From Gaiella sp051003695 (GTDB lineage: Bacteria > Actinomycetota > Thermoleophilia > Gaiellales > Gaiellaceae), in NCBI GenBank assembly GCA_051003695.1, contig JBPCLB010000128.1, forward strand, positions 1 to 6,712: 6,712 bases of DNA. Direction: 5' to 3'. The position numbers were made by a program, and so were the translations under genes. The notes under the pieces are model-generated. The model did not search any database, was not told the origin of the DNA, and was given only the letters and a program-made list of their open reading frames with translations. Every line of letters begins with the position of its first letter. The stretch's first letter is position 1. Positions 1 through 5,435 of the stretch are shown here, piece by piece.

Positions 1-636
1 ATCGTCCGGACCCAACCAGTCAGGGTGGCGCGCGGGTGAGCGCTGGTCGATCCCGGCGGGCAGCGAGCGCATCTCGGCCACCTGCTCGGTCACCTTCCGG
101 CCCATCAGATGGCCCCCTAGGCCGACCTTGCAGCCCTGGCCGATGAAGAACTCGATCCCATCGGCCAGCATCAGGTGGTGCGGGTTGAACCCGTACCGGC
201 TCTGGATCACCTGGTAGTACCACTTGGTGGAAAGGTCGCGCTCGGGCGGGATCATCCCGCCCTCGCCCGAGCAGGTCGCGGTCCCCGCCATCGACGCACC
301 CTTCGCGAGCGCCATCTTCGCTTCGAGCGACAGCGCACCGAAGCTCATCCCGGTGATGTAGACGGGGATGTCGAGCTCGATCGGATGCTTCGCAAACCGC
401 GCGCCGAGGACGGTCTTCGTCTCGCATTTCTCGCGGTAGCCCTCGATCACGAAGCGCGTGAGCGTGCCGGGGAGGAAGACGAGCTCGTCCCAGTGCGGGA
501 TCTTCTTGAAGATCGAGAACCCGCGCATGCGGTAGCGCCCGAGCTCGGCCTTCATGTGGATGTCGTTGATCACCTCGGGCGTGAAGATCCGGCTGCGACC
601 GAGGACCTCCTTCGTGCCTGGAGCTTCGTCAGCCAT
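1..636 (-). CDS. glxD: Glutamate synthase FMN-binding subunit (GltB domain 2 / GlxD-like), partial
   Basis: This is the N-terminal 212 codons of an open frame with no stop before the window edge; the C-terminal half lies outside. Domain homologues carry the FMN barrel of glutamate synthase, where ammonia released from glutamine is added to 2-oxoglutarate and the imine is reduced. Visible motifs are PVYITGMSFGALS (about residues 91-103) and the Gly-rich SGEGGMIPPER (123-133), followed by FFIGQGCKVGLGGHL (163-177); all are typical of the stand-alone archaeal/GlxD-type domain. The 3Fe-4S cysteines would be downstream and cannot be checked. The ATG start directly abuts the TAG stop of the preceding gene with no spacer, so translation is probably coupled; a weak GGTGAT lies 4 nt before the start. 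MgsC-like N-methylglutamate synthase subunits belong to the same family and are an alternative identity. Family assignment is secure; exact substrate is not. Confidence 0.9.
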   Translation of the reverse strand, partial: MADEAPGTKEVLGRSRIFTPEVINDIHMKAELGRYRMRGFSIFKKIPHWDELVFLPGTLTRFVIEGYREKCETKTVLGARFAKHPIELDIPVYITGMSFGALSLEAKMALAKGASMAGTATCSGEGGMIPPERDLSTKWYYQVIQSRYGFNPHHLMLADGIEFFIGQGCKVGLGGHLMGRKVTEQVAEMRSLPAGIDQRSPARHPDWLGPDD

Positions 637-1425
637 CTAGATCACCAGCTTCTTCTCGGAGGGCTCGAGCGAGTCGTAGTTGTACAAGACCTTGCCGCAC
701 ACGAACTTCTGCAACTCGGGCGGCTCGCCGAGCCCGTAGATCCGGAACTTTCGCTCGATCAGCTCGGTGTCGGAGTCGGTCCATTCGCCCGGGACGCAAT
801 CGATCCCGAGCGACTTGACGGAGCCGCCGACGTAGATCGTTCCGTCGTACATCGAGTCGCCGAGCCCCGGGCCGGCGTCGCCGAGGATGATCTGGCGCCC
901 GCGCTGCATCATGAACCCGGTCATCGAGCCGACCGAGCCGCAGACGATGATCGTGCCGCCCTTCTGGTCGATTCCCGTGCGCGCGCCGACGCGGCCCTTG
1001 ACGACGAGGTCGCCGCCGCGCAGCGCGGCACCCGTCAGCGAGCCTGCGTTGGACTCGACGACGACGACACCGCTCATCATGTTCTCGCAGGCCGACCAGC
1101 CGACGCGGCCGTCGATCGTGATCTCCGGCCCGTCGATGATGCCGCAGCCGAAGTAGCCGAGCGAGCCCTTGAAATGGATCTTGCAGCGAGTCAGGATCCC
1201 GACGCCGAGCGAGTGCTTTGCGCCCGGGTTCTCGACCGTGGCCTCGGTGAGGCCCTCCTCGTAGAGGAGGCGTCGCAGCTCGAGATTGATCTGTCGCGTG
1301 CTCAGGTTCTTCGCGTCGAAGGTCGCTGCGTCGCCGTCGATCTCCGCGACGTGTGGCGCCTCCGCGAAGGGCTCGGACAGCCCGCGGGCGTCGTAGCTGA
1401 TCGTTTTCTCGCCTACCGTTGCCAC
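637..1425 (-). CDS. glxC: Glutamate synthase GXGXG-domain subunit (GltB domain 3 / GlxC-like)
   Basis: The 262-residue protein corresponds to the C-terminal GXGXG domain of GltB, a right-handed beta-helix also found in formylmethanofuran dehydrogenase subunit C. In glutamate synthases this domain is structural, bracing the amidotransferase and FMN domains. Repeating Gly-rich turns are visible across the middle and C-terminal part, for example LGYFGCGIIDGPEITIDG, GGDLVVKGRVGARTG, GGTIIVCGSVGSMTG and DGTIYVGGSVKSLG. The start is GTG, read as MATVGEK; it is supported by a GAGGTG ribosome binding site at 1431-1436, 5 nt upstream, which lies inside the end of the amidotransferase gene. The two frames overlap by 13 nt, and this frame's stop directly abuts the next start, so the three subunits are probably made in fixed ratio. 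The equivalent subunit in methylotrophs is an MgsB-type protein. Family call is secure; pathway is inferred from neighbours. Confidence 0.92.
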   Translation of the reverse strand: MATVGEKTISYDARGLSEPFAEAPHVAEIDGDAATFDAKNLSTRQINLELRRLLYEEGLTEATVENPGAKHSLGVGILTRCKIHFKGSLGYFGCGIIDGPEITIDGRVGWSACENMMSGVVVVESNAGSLTGAALRGGDLVVKGRVGARTGIDQKGGTIIVCGSVGSMTGFMMQRGRQIILGDAGPGLGDSMYDGTIYVGGSVKSLGIDCVPGEWTDSDTELIERKFRIYGLGEPPELQKFVCGKVLYNYDSLEPSEKKLVI

Positions 1426-2348
1426 ACCAGCACCTCGCGCTCGTAGGGATCGTAGGTCTCGATCTCGCGGTCGAGCAACTGCCGAATTGCGATCTCCTCG
1501 GAGGCGATCGCGACGAGATCGTCCGATTCGTAGAGCACGAGCGGCTTGGCGGCGAGCTCGTCCTTCGCGACGCCGAGCGCATTGTCGGTGACCGCGATGT
1601 AGGTGAAGACCCCGTCGAGCTCATCGAGCGAGGCATGCATCGCCTGCTCGAGCGAGTCGCCGCCGCTCATCCGCTCGGCGAGGTAGACGGCGATGATCTC
1701 CGAGTCGCATTCGGACATGAAGCGATGCCCCGACCGCTCGAGCCGGCGCCGCCACCCGAAGTAGTTCGTCAGCTGCCCGTTGTGCACGACGGCGACATCC
1801 GAGAACGGATAGGCCCAGTACGGGTGCGCGCCGGCGATGTCGACCTCGGATTCCGTTGCCATCCGAACGTGACCGATCGCGTGCGTCCCGTTGAAGGAGT
1901 CGAGCCCGTACTGTCCGCCGACCGTCTCCGCGTCGCCGAGATCCTTGACGATCTCGAGCGAGCGCCCGATCGAGAGCACCTCCGCCTCGGGGATGTCCTC
2001 GACGATGTCCGCGAGACGCTTCAGGTCACCGTCGTAGTGGAAGGAGACACGAAACGCGTACGGCGTCTCCTCCTCGACCTCGTCGATCTCGGCCCCCATC
2101 CTGGCGAGCCGGTTCTCGACCTCGACGCGGTGCCGCCGCAACCGCTCCTCGTACTCGAAGTCGCGCGGCGTGTTCGCGTCGGCGAGCTTGTACCGCATCA
2201 CGAGCGTGCCGTCGGCGGCGGCGCCGTAGAGCGCATACCCGGTCGAGTCGGGCCCACGGTGCTTCATCGACTGGAGCATCCGCGTCATCTCGTCGCCGAT
2301 CGGGTGCGTCGACCCGTCGCGATAGATGATCCCCGCGATCCCACACAC
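1413..2348 (-). CDS. glxB: Class II glutamine amidotransferase subunit (GltB domain 1 / GlxB-like)
   Basis: The 311-residue N-terminal-nucleophile amidotransferase hydrolyses glutamine and passes ammonia to its synthase partner. The protein begins MCGIAG, so after Met removal Cys2 is the expected catalytic nucleophile. HRGPDSTGYALY (residues 30-41) is the substrate-binding loop, and HVRMATESE plus VVHNGQLTNY further on are the usual glutamine-site segments, followed by SECDSEIIAVYLAE. A charged stretch of about 80 residues (EERLRRHRVEVENRLARMG onward) separates the first motif from the second, as in other GlxB/MgsA-type proteins. The start codon is GTG; placing Cys directly after it fixes the start, since longer forms would block processing. 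GGGGA 7 nt upstream is a modest ribosome binding site. A 210-nt spacer separates it from the synthetase gene, and it overlaps the GXGXG gene by 13 nt. In the N-methylglutamate pathway the homologue is called MgsA. Confidence 0.93.
   Translation of the reverse strand: MCGIAGIIYRDGSTHPIGDEMTRMLQSMKHRGPDSTGYALYGAAADGTLVMRYKLADANTPRDFEYEERLRRHRVEVENRLARMGAEIDEVEEETPYAFRVSFHYDGDLKRLADIVEDIPEAEVLSIGRSLEIVKDLGDAETVGGQYGLDSFNGTHAIGHVRMATESEVDIAGAHPYWAYPFSDVAVVHNGQLTNYFGWRRRLERSGHRFMSECDSEIIAVYLAERMSGGDSLEQAMHASLDELDGVFTYIAVTDNALGVAKDELAAKPLVLYESDDLVAIASEEIAIRQLLDREIETYDPYEREVLVWQR
1431..1436 (-). promoter_or_regulatory. Ribosome binding site of the GlxC-like gene
   Basis: On the minus strand this reads GAGGTG, 5 nt before the GTG at 1425-1423. 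It sits within the last codons of the upstream amidotransferase gene. It decides the GTG start and supports translational coupling across the 13-nt overlap. Confidence 0.6.
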
Positions 2349-2351
2349 TGT

Positions 2352-2513
2352 TCAGTCCCCGAGCGTCGCCTCCGCAGGAGCGGAGCCGACGCCGGGGTTC
2401 ACCCCGCTTCGGCGTTCGCTCGCTGATTGACATTCGCTCCTGATCCCGCGACTTCCGGCTCGCTGAGGCCGCCGTGCCTTCGGCGCTCCTCCTGCCCCAT
2501 AACGGCAATTCAT
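2352..2513 (-). CDS. Possible small ORF of 53 codons in the operon spacer
   Basis: An ATG frame beginning MNCRYGAGGAPKARR is preceded by AAAGGGAG with a 7-nt gap, a good ribosome binding site. It ends in TGA 3 nt before the GTG of the amidotransferase gene, so it would fit the operon as a coupled cistron. Against it are the composition (Arg, Gly, Ala and Ser rich, no recognisable domain or hydrophobic core) and the fact that most of it lies in inverted-repeat sequence. I do not recognise the product. It could be a translated leader, a repeat-encoded accident, or simply GC-rich sequence lacking stops. Confidence 0.2.
   Translation of the reverse strand: MNCRYGAGGAPKARRPQRAGSRGIRSECQSASERRSGVNPGVGSAPAEATLGD
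2375..2442. repeat. Nested inverted repeat in the operon spacer
   Basis: The outer arms are a perfect 8-bp pair, CAGGAGCG (2375-2382) and CGCTCCTG (2435-2442). Inside them ACGCCG (2389-2394) pairs with CGGCGT (2410-2415), and GGG (2395-2397) pairs with CCC (2402-2404) around TTCA. The imperfect direct repeat TTCGCTCGCTGAT / TTCGCTCCTGAT occupies the 3' part of this region. The pairing is seen directly; a role in transcript structure or repeat mobility is inference. Confidence 0.55.
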
Positions 2514-2558
2514 CTACAGACTCCCTTTCTTCGGCTCCTCTAGGAGGATCGACGGCGT

Positions 2559-3956
2559 CTACGGCAGGACGTCGAGATACTCCTTGACGTCCCAGTCGCT
2601 GACCGTGGCGCAGTAGCGCTCCCACTCGTCTCGCTTGTAGTGCATGAACACACGGTAGAGGTCGCCGGGCATCGCGGCGCGGATCACCTCGTCGGCCTCC
2701 AGCGCGTCGAGCGCAGCGCCGAAGTTCATCGGGATCTTCTCGACCTGCTTCCCGGCCTTCATCGCCTCGTAGATGTTCCGCTCCTCCGGCTCGCCCGGGT
2801 CGAGCTTCCGCTCGATGCCGTCCGCCATCGCCGCGATCAGCACCGCCATCGAGAGATACGGGTTGACGGCCGAGTCGACCGAGCGGTACTCGAACCGTCC
2901 AGGTGCCGAGACCCGCAGCGCGGTCGTCCGGTTCTGGTAGCCCCAGTCGGCGAAGACGGGAGCCCAGAACCCCGTGTCCCAGAGCCGACGGTACGAGTTG
3001 ACGGTCGACGCCGTCACCGCCGTGAGCGCGCCGAGGTGCTCGAGGATTCCGCCGATCGCATGGAGGCCCACCTGGCTCGGCTTCTGACGATCGTCGGTCT
3101 CGGGCTCGAACGCGTTCCGATCGCCTTCCCAGAGCGAGATGTTGTGGTGACACCCGTTCGCCGAGACGCCCATGAACGGCTTGGGCATGAAGCACGGAAA
3201 CGCCCCGAGCTCGCGGCCCACCTGGCGACAGATCTGACGGAACGTCGAGAGATTGTCCGCGGTGATCTCAGCCCGGTCGAAATTGAAGTTGAGCTCGATC
3301 TGTCCGGGCGCGTCCTCGTGGTCGCCCTGGATCATGTCCAGTCCCATGGCCTGGCCGTACTCGATCACCTTGTGAATGATCGGCTGAAGCTCCGAGAACT
3401 GGTCGATGTGGTAGCAGTAGGGCTTCGTCACGCCGTCGACGTCGGGCGTGCCGTCCTCCTTCAGCTTCAGCCACATCATCTCCGGCTCTGTGCCGGCGCG
3501 TAGATGCAGACCCGTGCTCGCCTCGAACTCCGCCTGCAGCCGGATCAGATTGGAGCGACTGTCCGACGTGAGCACCCCGCCCGGGTCCTTGCGCTCCTCC
3601 CTGTTGCGAAAGCAGCGACACCAGACCCGCGCGACCTTCGCGTCCCACGGGAGCGCCATGAACGTCTCCGGCTCCGGTAGACCGACGAGCTCCGCCGCCT
3701 CGGGGCCATAGCCGATGTAGTCGCCGTGGCGATCGACGAACAGGTTCGCGGTCGCGCCGTAGACGAGCTGGAAGCCGTTCGCGGCAATCTTCTCCCAGTG
3801 GACCGCCGGAACACCTTTGCCCATGATTCGCCCCGTGACCGAAGGGAACTGGTAGTAGACGTAGGTGATGCCCAGACGGTCGATCTGATCGCGAACCTGG
3901 CGGACTGCACCTTCGCGACCCTCGCCACTGACGAACACCTCGAGATCGGTCGGCAC
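2559..3956 (-). CDS. glnT: Type III glutamine synthetase family enzyme (GlnT-like)
   Basis: The 465-residue protein is a glutamine synthetase of the GlnT / gamma-glutamylmethylamide synthetase branch, which ligates ammonia or an amine to glutamate with ATP. The N-terminal beta-grasp domain contains YVYYQFPSVTGRIMGKGVP (about 32-50). The catalytic domain follows, with AGTEPEMMWLK, HEDAPGQIELNF, the ATP/glutamate loop MGVSANGCHHNISLW, WGYQNRTTALRV and FEYRSVDSAVNPYLSMA. All are canonical metal- and substrate-binding segments, so it looks active. No adenylylation-type loop could be identified. The GTG at 3956 is chosen because AAAGGAGG lies 6 nt upstream; the GTG one codon earlier (3959) is possible but too close to it. 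It is the first gene of the operon, with its own consensus promoter, and leads into the split glutamate synthase genes. Rhizobial glnT and methylotroph gmaS belong to this group; glutamine versus gamma-glutamylmethylamide as product cannot be decided here. Confidence 0.93.
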   Translation of the reverse strand: MPTDLEVFVSGEGREGAVRQVRDQIDRLGITYVYYQFPSVTGRIMGKGVPAVHWEKIAANGFQLVYGATANLFVDRHGDYIGYGPEAAELVGLPEPETFMALPWDAKVARVWCRCFRNREERKDPGGVLTSDSRSNLIRLQAEFEASTGLHLRAGTEPEMMWLKLKEDGTPDVDGVTKPYCYHIDQFSELQPIIHKVIEYGQAMGLDMIQGDHEDAPGQIELNFNFDRAEITADNLSTFRQICRQVGRELGAFPCFMPKPFMGVSANGCHHNISLWEGDRNAFEPETDDRQKPSQVGLHAIGGILEHLGALTAVTASTVNSYRRLWDTGFWAPVFADWGYQNRTTALRVSAPGRFEYRSVDSAVNPYLSMAVLIAAMADGIERKLDPGEPEERNIYEAMKAGKQVEKIPMNFGAALDALEADEVIRAAMPGDLYRVFMHYKRDEWERYCATVSDWDVKEYLDVLP

Positions 3957-3962
3957 CACGGC

Positions 3963-3970
3963 CCTCCTTT
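3963..3970 (-). promoter_or_regulatory. Strong ribosome binding site of the GlnT-like gene
   Basis: The minus strand reads AAAGGAGG, a near-perfect anti-16S match. It lies 3 nt from a first GTG (3959) and 6 nt from a second GTG (3956), which favours the second. It directly follows the 3' arm of a leader stem-loop. Confidence 0.8.
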
Positions 3971-4008
3971 GGGACGATTCGGGTCGCCTCGCGCGGCGAT
4001 CACGTCCC
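3971..4008 (-). promoter_or_regulatory. Stem-loop in the 5' leader of the GlnT-like gene
   Basis: In the minus-strand transcript GGGACG (4008-4003) pairs perfectly with CGTCCC (3976-3971). Inside, TCGCC (3999-3995) pairs with GGCGA (3988-3984) around a GCGCGA loop. The structure ends immediately before the AAAGGAGG ribosome binding site and leaves it unpaired. It could stabilise the leader or modulate translation. It matches no riboswitch class that I recognise. Confidence 0.4.
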
Positions 4009-4041
4009 GGCGCGGAGTCGATCGGTGGTTTAGGGGACGAG

Positions 4042-4070
4042 TATCTACGCTCGCGGTCGCCGGGTGTCAA
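4042..4070 (-). promoter_or_regulatory. Sigma70-type promoter of the glnT-glxBCD operon
   Basis: On the minus strand TTGACA (4070-4065) is followed by exactly 17 nt and then TAGATA (4047-4042). This is close to the housekeeping consensus. Initiation is expected near 4035, giving a leader of roughly 80 nt before the GTG at 3956. No GlnR-type GTNAC/GAAAC box pair was recognised upstream, so nitrogen control at the DNA level is not evident. Confidence 0.75.
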
Positions 4071-4139
4071 GCGAACGTTGCCGCTGATGCAATAGCCTTT
4101 CATTCTCGACCCGACAGGCCCTTGACGAGGTCGCGCGGG

Positions 4140-4145
4140 TAGCCT
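4140..4145 (+). promoter_or_regulatory. -10 element of the greA-like gene, probably leaderless
   Basis: TAGCCT fits the actinobacterial TANNNT pattern and is followed by 6 nt and then the ATG at 4152, the spacing expected when transcription begins at the start codon. No Shine-Dalgarno sequence is visible in front of this ATG, which supports a leaderless mRNA. TTGACG at 4122-4127 is only 12 nt upstream, too near to be a normal -35. Confidence 0.45.
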
Positions 4146-4151
4146 GACGCG

Positions 4152-4607
4152 ATGCCCGACCCCCGCGCGGAGGTGCTCACCGCAGAGCAGAAGGCCGCTC
4201 TGCAAGCCGAGCTGATGGAGCTGGAGGGCCCGAAGCGCGCCGCCGCAATCGAGGCGATCGCAACGGCACGCTCGTTCGGCGATCTCTCCGAGAACTTCGA
4301 GTATCACGCCGCGAAGAACGAGCAGGGCTTGCTCGAAGCCCGGATCGCAAAGCTCCGCCAGCGGCTCGGCAACGCCGTGGTCGTCGAGCATTCGACCGAC
4401 GAGCACGTCGGCCCGGGCTCGCTCGTGGAGATCGAGGACGAGGACGGGCAGCTGCTCGAGCTCACGATCTCGTCGGCCGCAGGCGGTGTGTCCTCGGATT
4501 CGCCCCTCGGTGTGGCCCTGATGGGCGCGAGGGTCGGCTCGGTGGTCGAGGTGGCCGCGCCACGTGGCGCGTGGAAGGCCACCGTGCGCTCGATTCGCCT
4601 CTCCTGA
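4152..4607 (+). CDS. greA: Transcription elongation factor GreA family
   Basis: The 151-residue protein is slightly shorter than E. coli GreA (158). GreA enters the RNA polymerase secondary channel and triggers cleavage of backtracked transcripts. The N-terminal coiled coil covers about residues 8-78 and contains GDLSENFEYHAAKNEQG at its tip. D44 and E47 align with the two acidic tip residues (Asp41, Glu44) that hold the catalytic metal in E. coli GreA, so it should be cleavage-competent. The C-terminal FKBP-like domain begins near VGPGSLVEIEDEDG and includes the conserved SPLGVALMGARVGSVVEV. The ATG is preferred because the coiled coil starts right after it and a -10-like TAGCCT sits 6 nt upstream; no Shine-Dalgarno is present. 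It is divergent from the synthetase operon and is followed by a strong terminator, so it is probably monocistronic. Confidence 0.93.
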   Translation: MPDPRAEVLTAEQKAALQAELMELEGPKRAAAIEAIATARSFGDLSENFEYHAAKNEQGLLEARIAKLRQRLGNAVVVEHSTDEHVGPGSLVEIEDEDGQLLELTISSAAGGVSSDSPLGVALMGARVGSVVEVAAPRGAWKATVRSIRLS

Positions 4608-4699
4608 GCGACGCCGACTGTTCGACCGTTCGCTCTTTGCGGGTTTTACGGCATGCTGCAGCCTCGACCGGCGTTGGCAGAGGTGTAGTCTCCTCCCAT
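4608..4699. other. Non-coding gap between the greA-like gene and its terminator
   Basis: The 92 nt between the greA-like stop and the terminator hairpin hold no convincing ORF. A promoter-like CTCGAC-N17-TAGTCT (4663-4691) is present on the plus strand, but it points straight into the terminator. Nothing else is recognised. Confidence 0.4.
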
Positions 4700-4741
4700 C
4701 TGAGCCGGTGGGCCTTCGGGTTCGCCGGCTCAGTGTCTTTT
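4700..4741 (+). terminator. Rho-independent terminator with a UUCG tetraloop
   Basis: CTGAGCCGG pairs with CCGGCTCAG, and the inner TGGGCC / GGTTCG continues the stem through wobble pairs to a TTCG loop. This gives 15 paired positions over 34 nt (4700-4733), followed by TGTCTTTT. It ends transcription of the greA-like gene. In the minus direction the stem is followed by GATGGGAGG rather than T's, so it is probably poor as a terminator for the converging DUF72 gene. Confidence 0.85.
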
Positions 4742-4760
4742 CGCCCAGTGTCGGGGAGCG

Positions 4761-5435
4761 CTAGGCGAGAAGCTCGATCAGGCGTGCGGCGTAAGCCGGC
4801 GCCGACGGCTGGTGCTCGTGGCGGAAGAATGCGAACACGACCTCGTCTCGGCGAAGGCACTCGCGAATCGAGGCGGCTGCTCGCTGCAAGCGGTCGTCGT
4901 CGTACGGGGGATCGCGAAACCGGACGTACCGCCACGATGACGGCGTCTCGAGATCGTCGACGCGGACGGCCCCGTCCGCACGGAGTCGAGCCTCGATTCC
5001 CGCCCACGACGGATCGCGAAGGTCGAGCGCCCAGCGGAGCGCCGGGTCGGTCGAGCCCAGGAGGAGCTCGACGAGCCCGTCGTCCCGGGGCGTCTCGACC
5101 ACGAGCCGGACGCAGCCGAGCCGATTACCGAGCGCTAGCACGGACTCCTGCAACGTGTCGAGCCGCCGCAGCGCGTGGGGTGGGGCCTTGACGGCGAACG
5201 TGAAGCCGGTCGGAACGAGTGCCGCCCAGCGCCGGAACTGCTCCGCTGACGGCAGCCGGTAGCCGGTGCTGTTCAGCTCGACCGTCGCCAGTCGTGTCGC
5301 GTAGAAGGCGAGGAAGTCCGCCGGGTCGGAGTCGGCGGGATAGAAGCCCGGGCGCCAGGACGGATACGACCAGCCGGACGTGCCGACATGTAGGCCCTCT
5401 AGACTCGATCTCGTGGCGCTGATGGAGCAGGTCAT
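4761..5435 (-). CDS. DUF72 family protein
   Basis: The protein is 224 residues as called. Homologues are TIM-barrel-like proteins of unknown biochemical role (YecE/DUF72). The diagnostic N-terminal VGTSGWSYPSWRPGFYP is present, then FYATRLATVELNSTGYRLPS, FTFAVKAPPHALRRL, LDLRDPSW, WRYVRFRDPPYDDD and FAFFRHEHQPSAPAYAARL. It is shorter than the usual 240-300 residues, and the C-terminal segment reads FFRHEH where many members have an FNN-type motif. The start is uncertain: the conserved part begins near 5390, but the nearest in-frame ATG, GTG or TTG is the ATG at 5435, which has no clear ribosome binding site and lies inside the 5' end of divergent thyX. Frame extensions further upstream are antisense to thyX and unlikely. 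It converges on the greA-like gene. Confidence 0.85.
   Translation of the reverse strand: MTCSISATRSSLEGLHVGTSGWSYPSWRPGFYPADSDPADFLAFYATRLATVELNSTGYRLPSAEQFRRWAALVPTGFTFAVKAPPHALRRLDTLQESVLALGNRLGCVRLVVETPRDDGLVELLLGSTDPALRWALDLRDPSWAGIEARLRADGAVRVDDLETPSSWRYVRFRDPPYDDDRLQRAAASIRECLRRDEVVFAFFRHEHQPSAPAYAARLIELLA
5400..5405 (+). promoter_or_regulatory. -10 element of thyX, probably leaderless
   Basis: TAGACT matches TANNNT and is followed by 7 nt and then GTG at 5413, so transcription could begin at the start codon. No Shine-Dalgarno sequence precedes this GTG. No good -35 is visible at 17-18 nt. The element falls within the DUF72 reading frame on the other strand, if that frame starts at 5435. 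Confidence 0.45.

Larger units (their letters stand above)
2349..2558. other. Structured intra-operon spacer
   Basis: The 210-nt gap lies between the synthetase stop and the amidotransferase start. It is long for an operon whose other junctions overlap or abut. It holds a perfect 8-bp inverted repeat (CAGGAGCG at 2375-2382, CGCTCCTG at 2435-2442) that encloses a second hairpin (ACGCCG at 2389-2394 with CGGCGT at 2410-2415, and GGG/CCC around a TTCA loop inside it). It also holds a 9-bp direct repeat GCTCGCTGA (2418-2426 and 2458-2466). A small CTCC-TCTA-GGAG hairpin follows the synthetase stop (plus-strand orientation) but has no T-run, so it is not a terminator. No promoter clearly matching consensus was seen. 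It may be an RNA-level control or mRNA-processing element, or a dispersed intergenic repeat; the sequence alone does not say which. Confidence 0.5.

Noticed and set aside
175..2426. Long open frames on the plus strand across the minus-strand synthase genes
   Set aside because: They are antisense shadows caused by high GC content. Their translations are Arg/Ala/Asp-rich with no family motif, while the minus-strand frames carry clear domain signatures.
2535..2560. Terminator directly after the synthetase gene
   Set aside because: The CTCC-TCTA-GGAG hairpin is only 4 bp and is followed by purine-rich sequence with no T-run on the minus strand.
2559..4103. Longer synthetase starting at the upstream in-frame ATG at 4103
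   Set aside because: The consensus TTGACA/TAGATA promoter lies inside this extension, the added residues resemble no synthetase N-terminus, and a much better ribosome binding site precedes the GTG at 3956.
5380..5412. thyX start at ATG 5380
   Set aside because: This would place the TAGACT -10 within the gene, adds an 11-residue Arg-rich stretch atypical of ThyX, and has no ribosome binding site.
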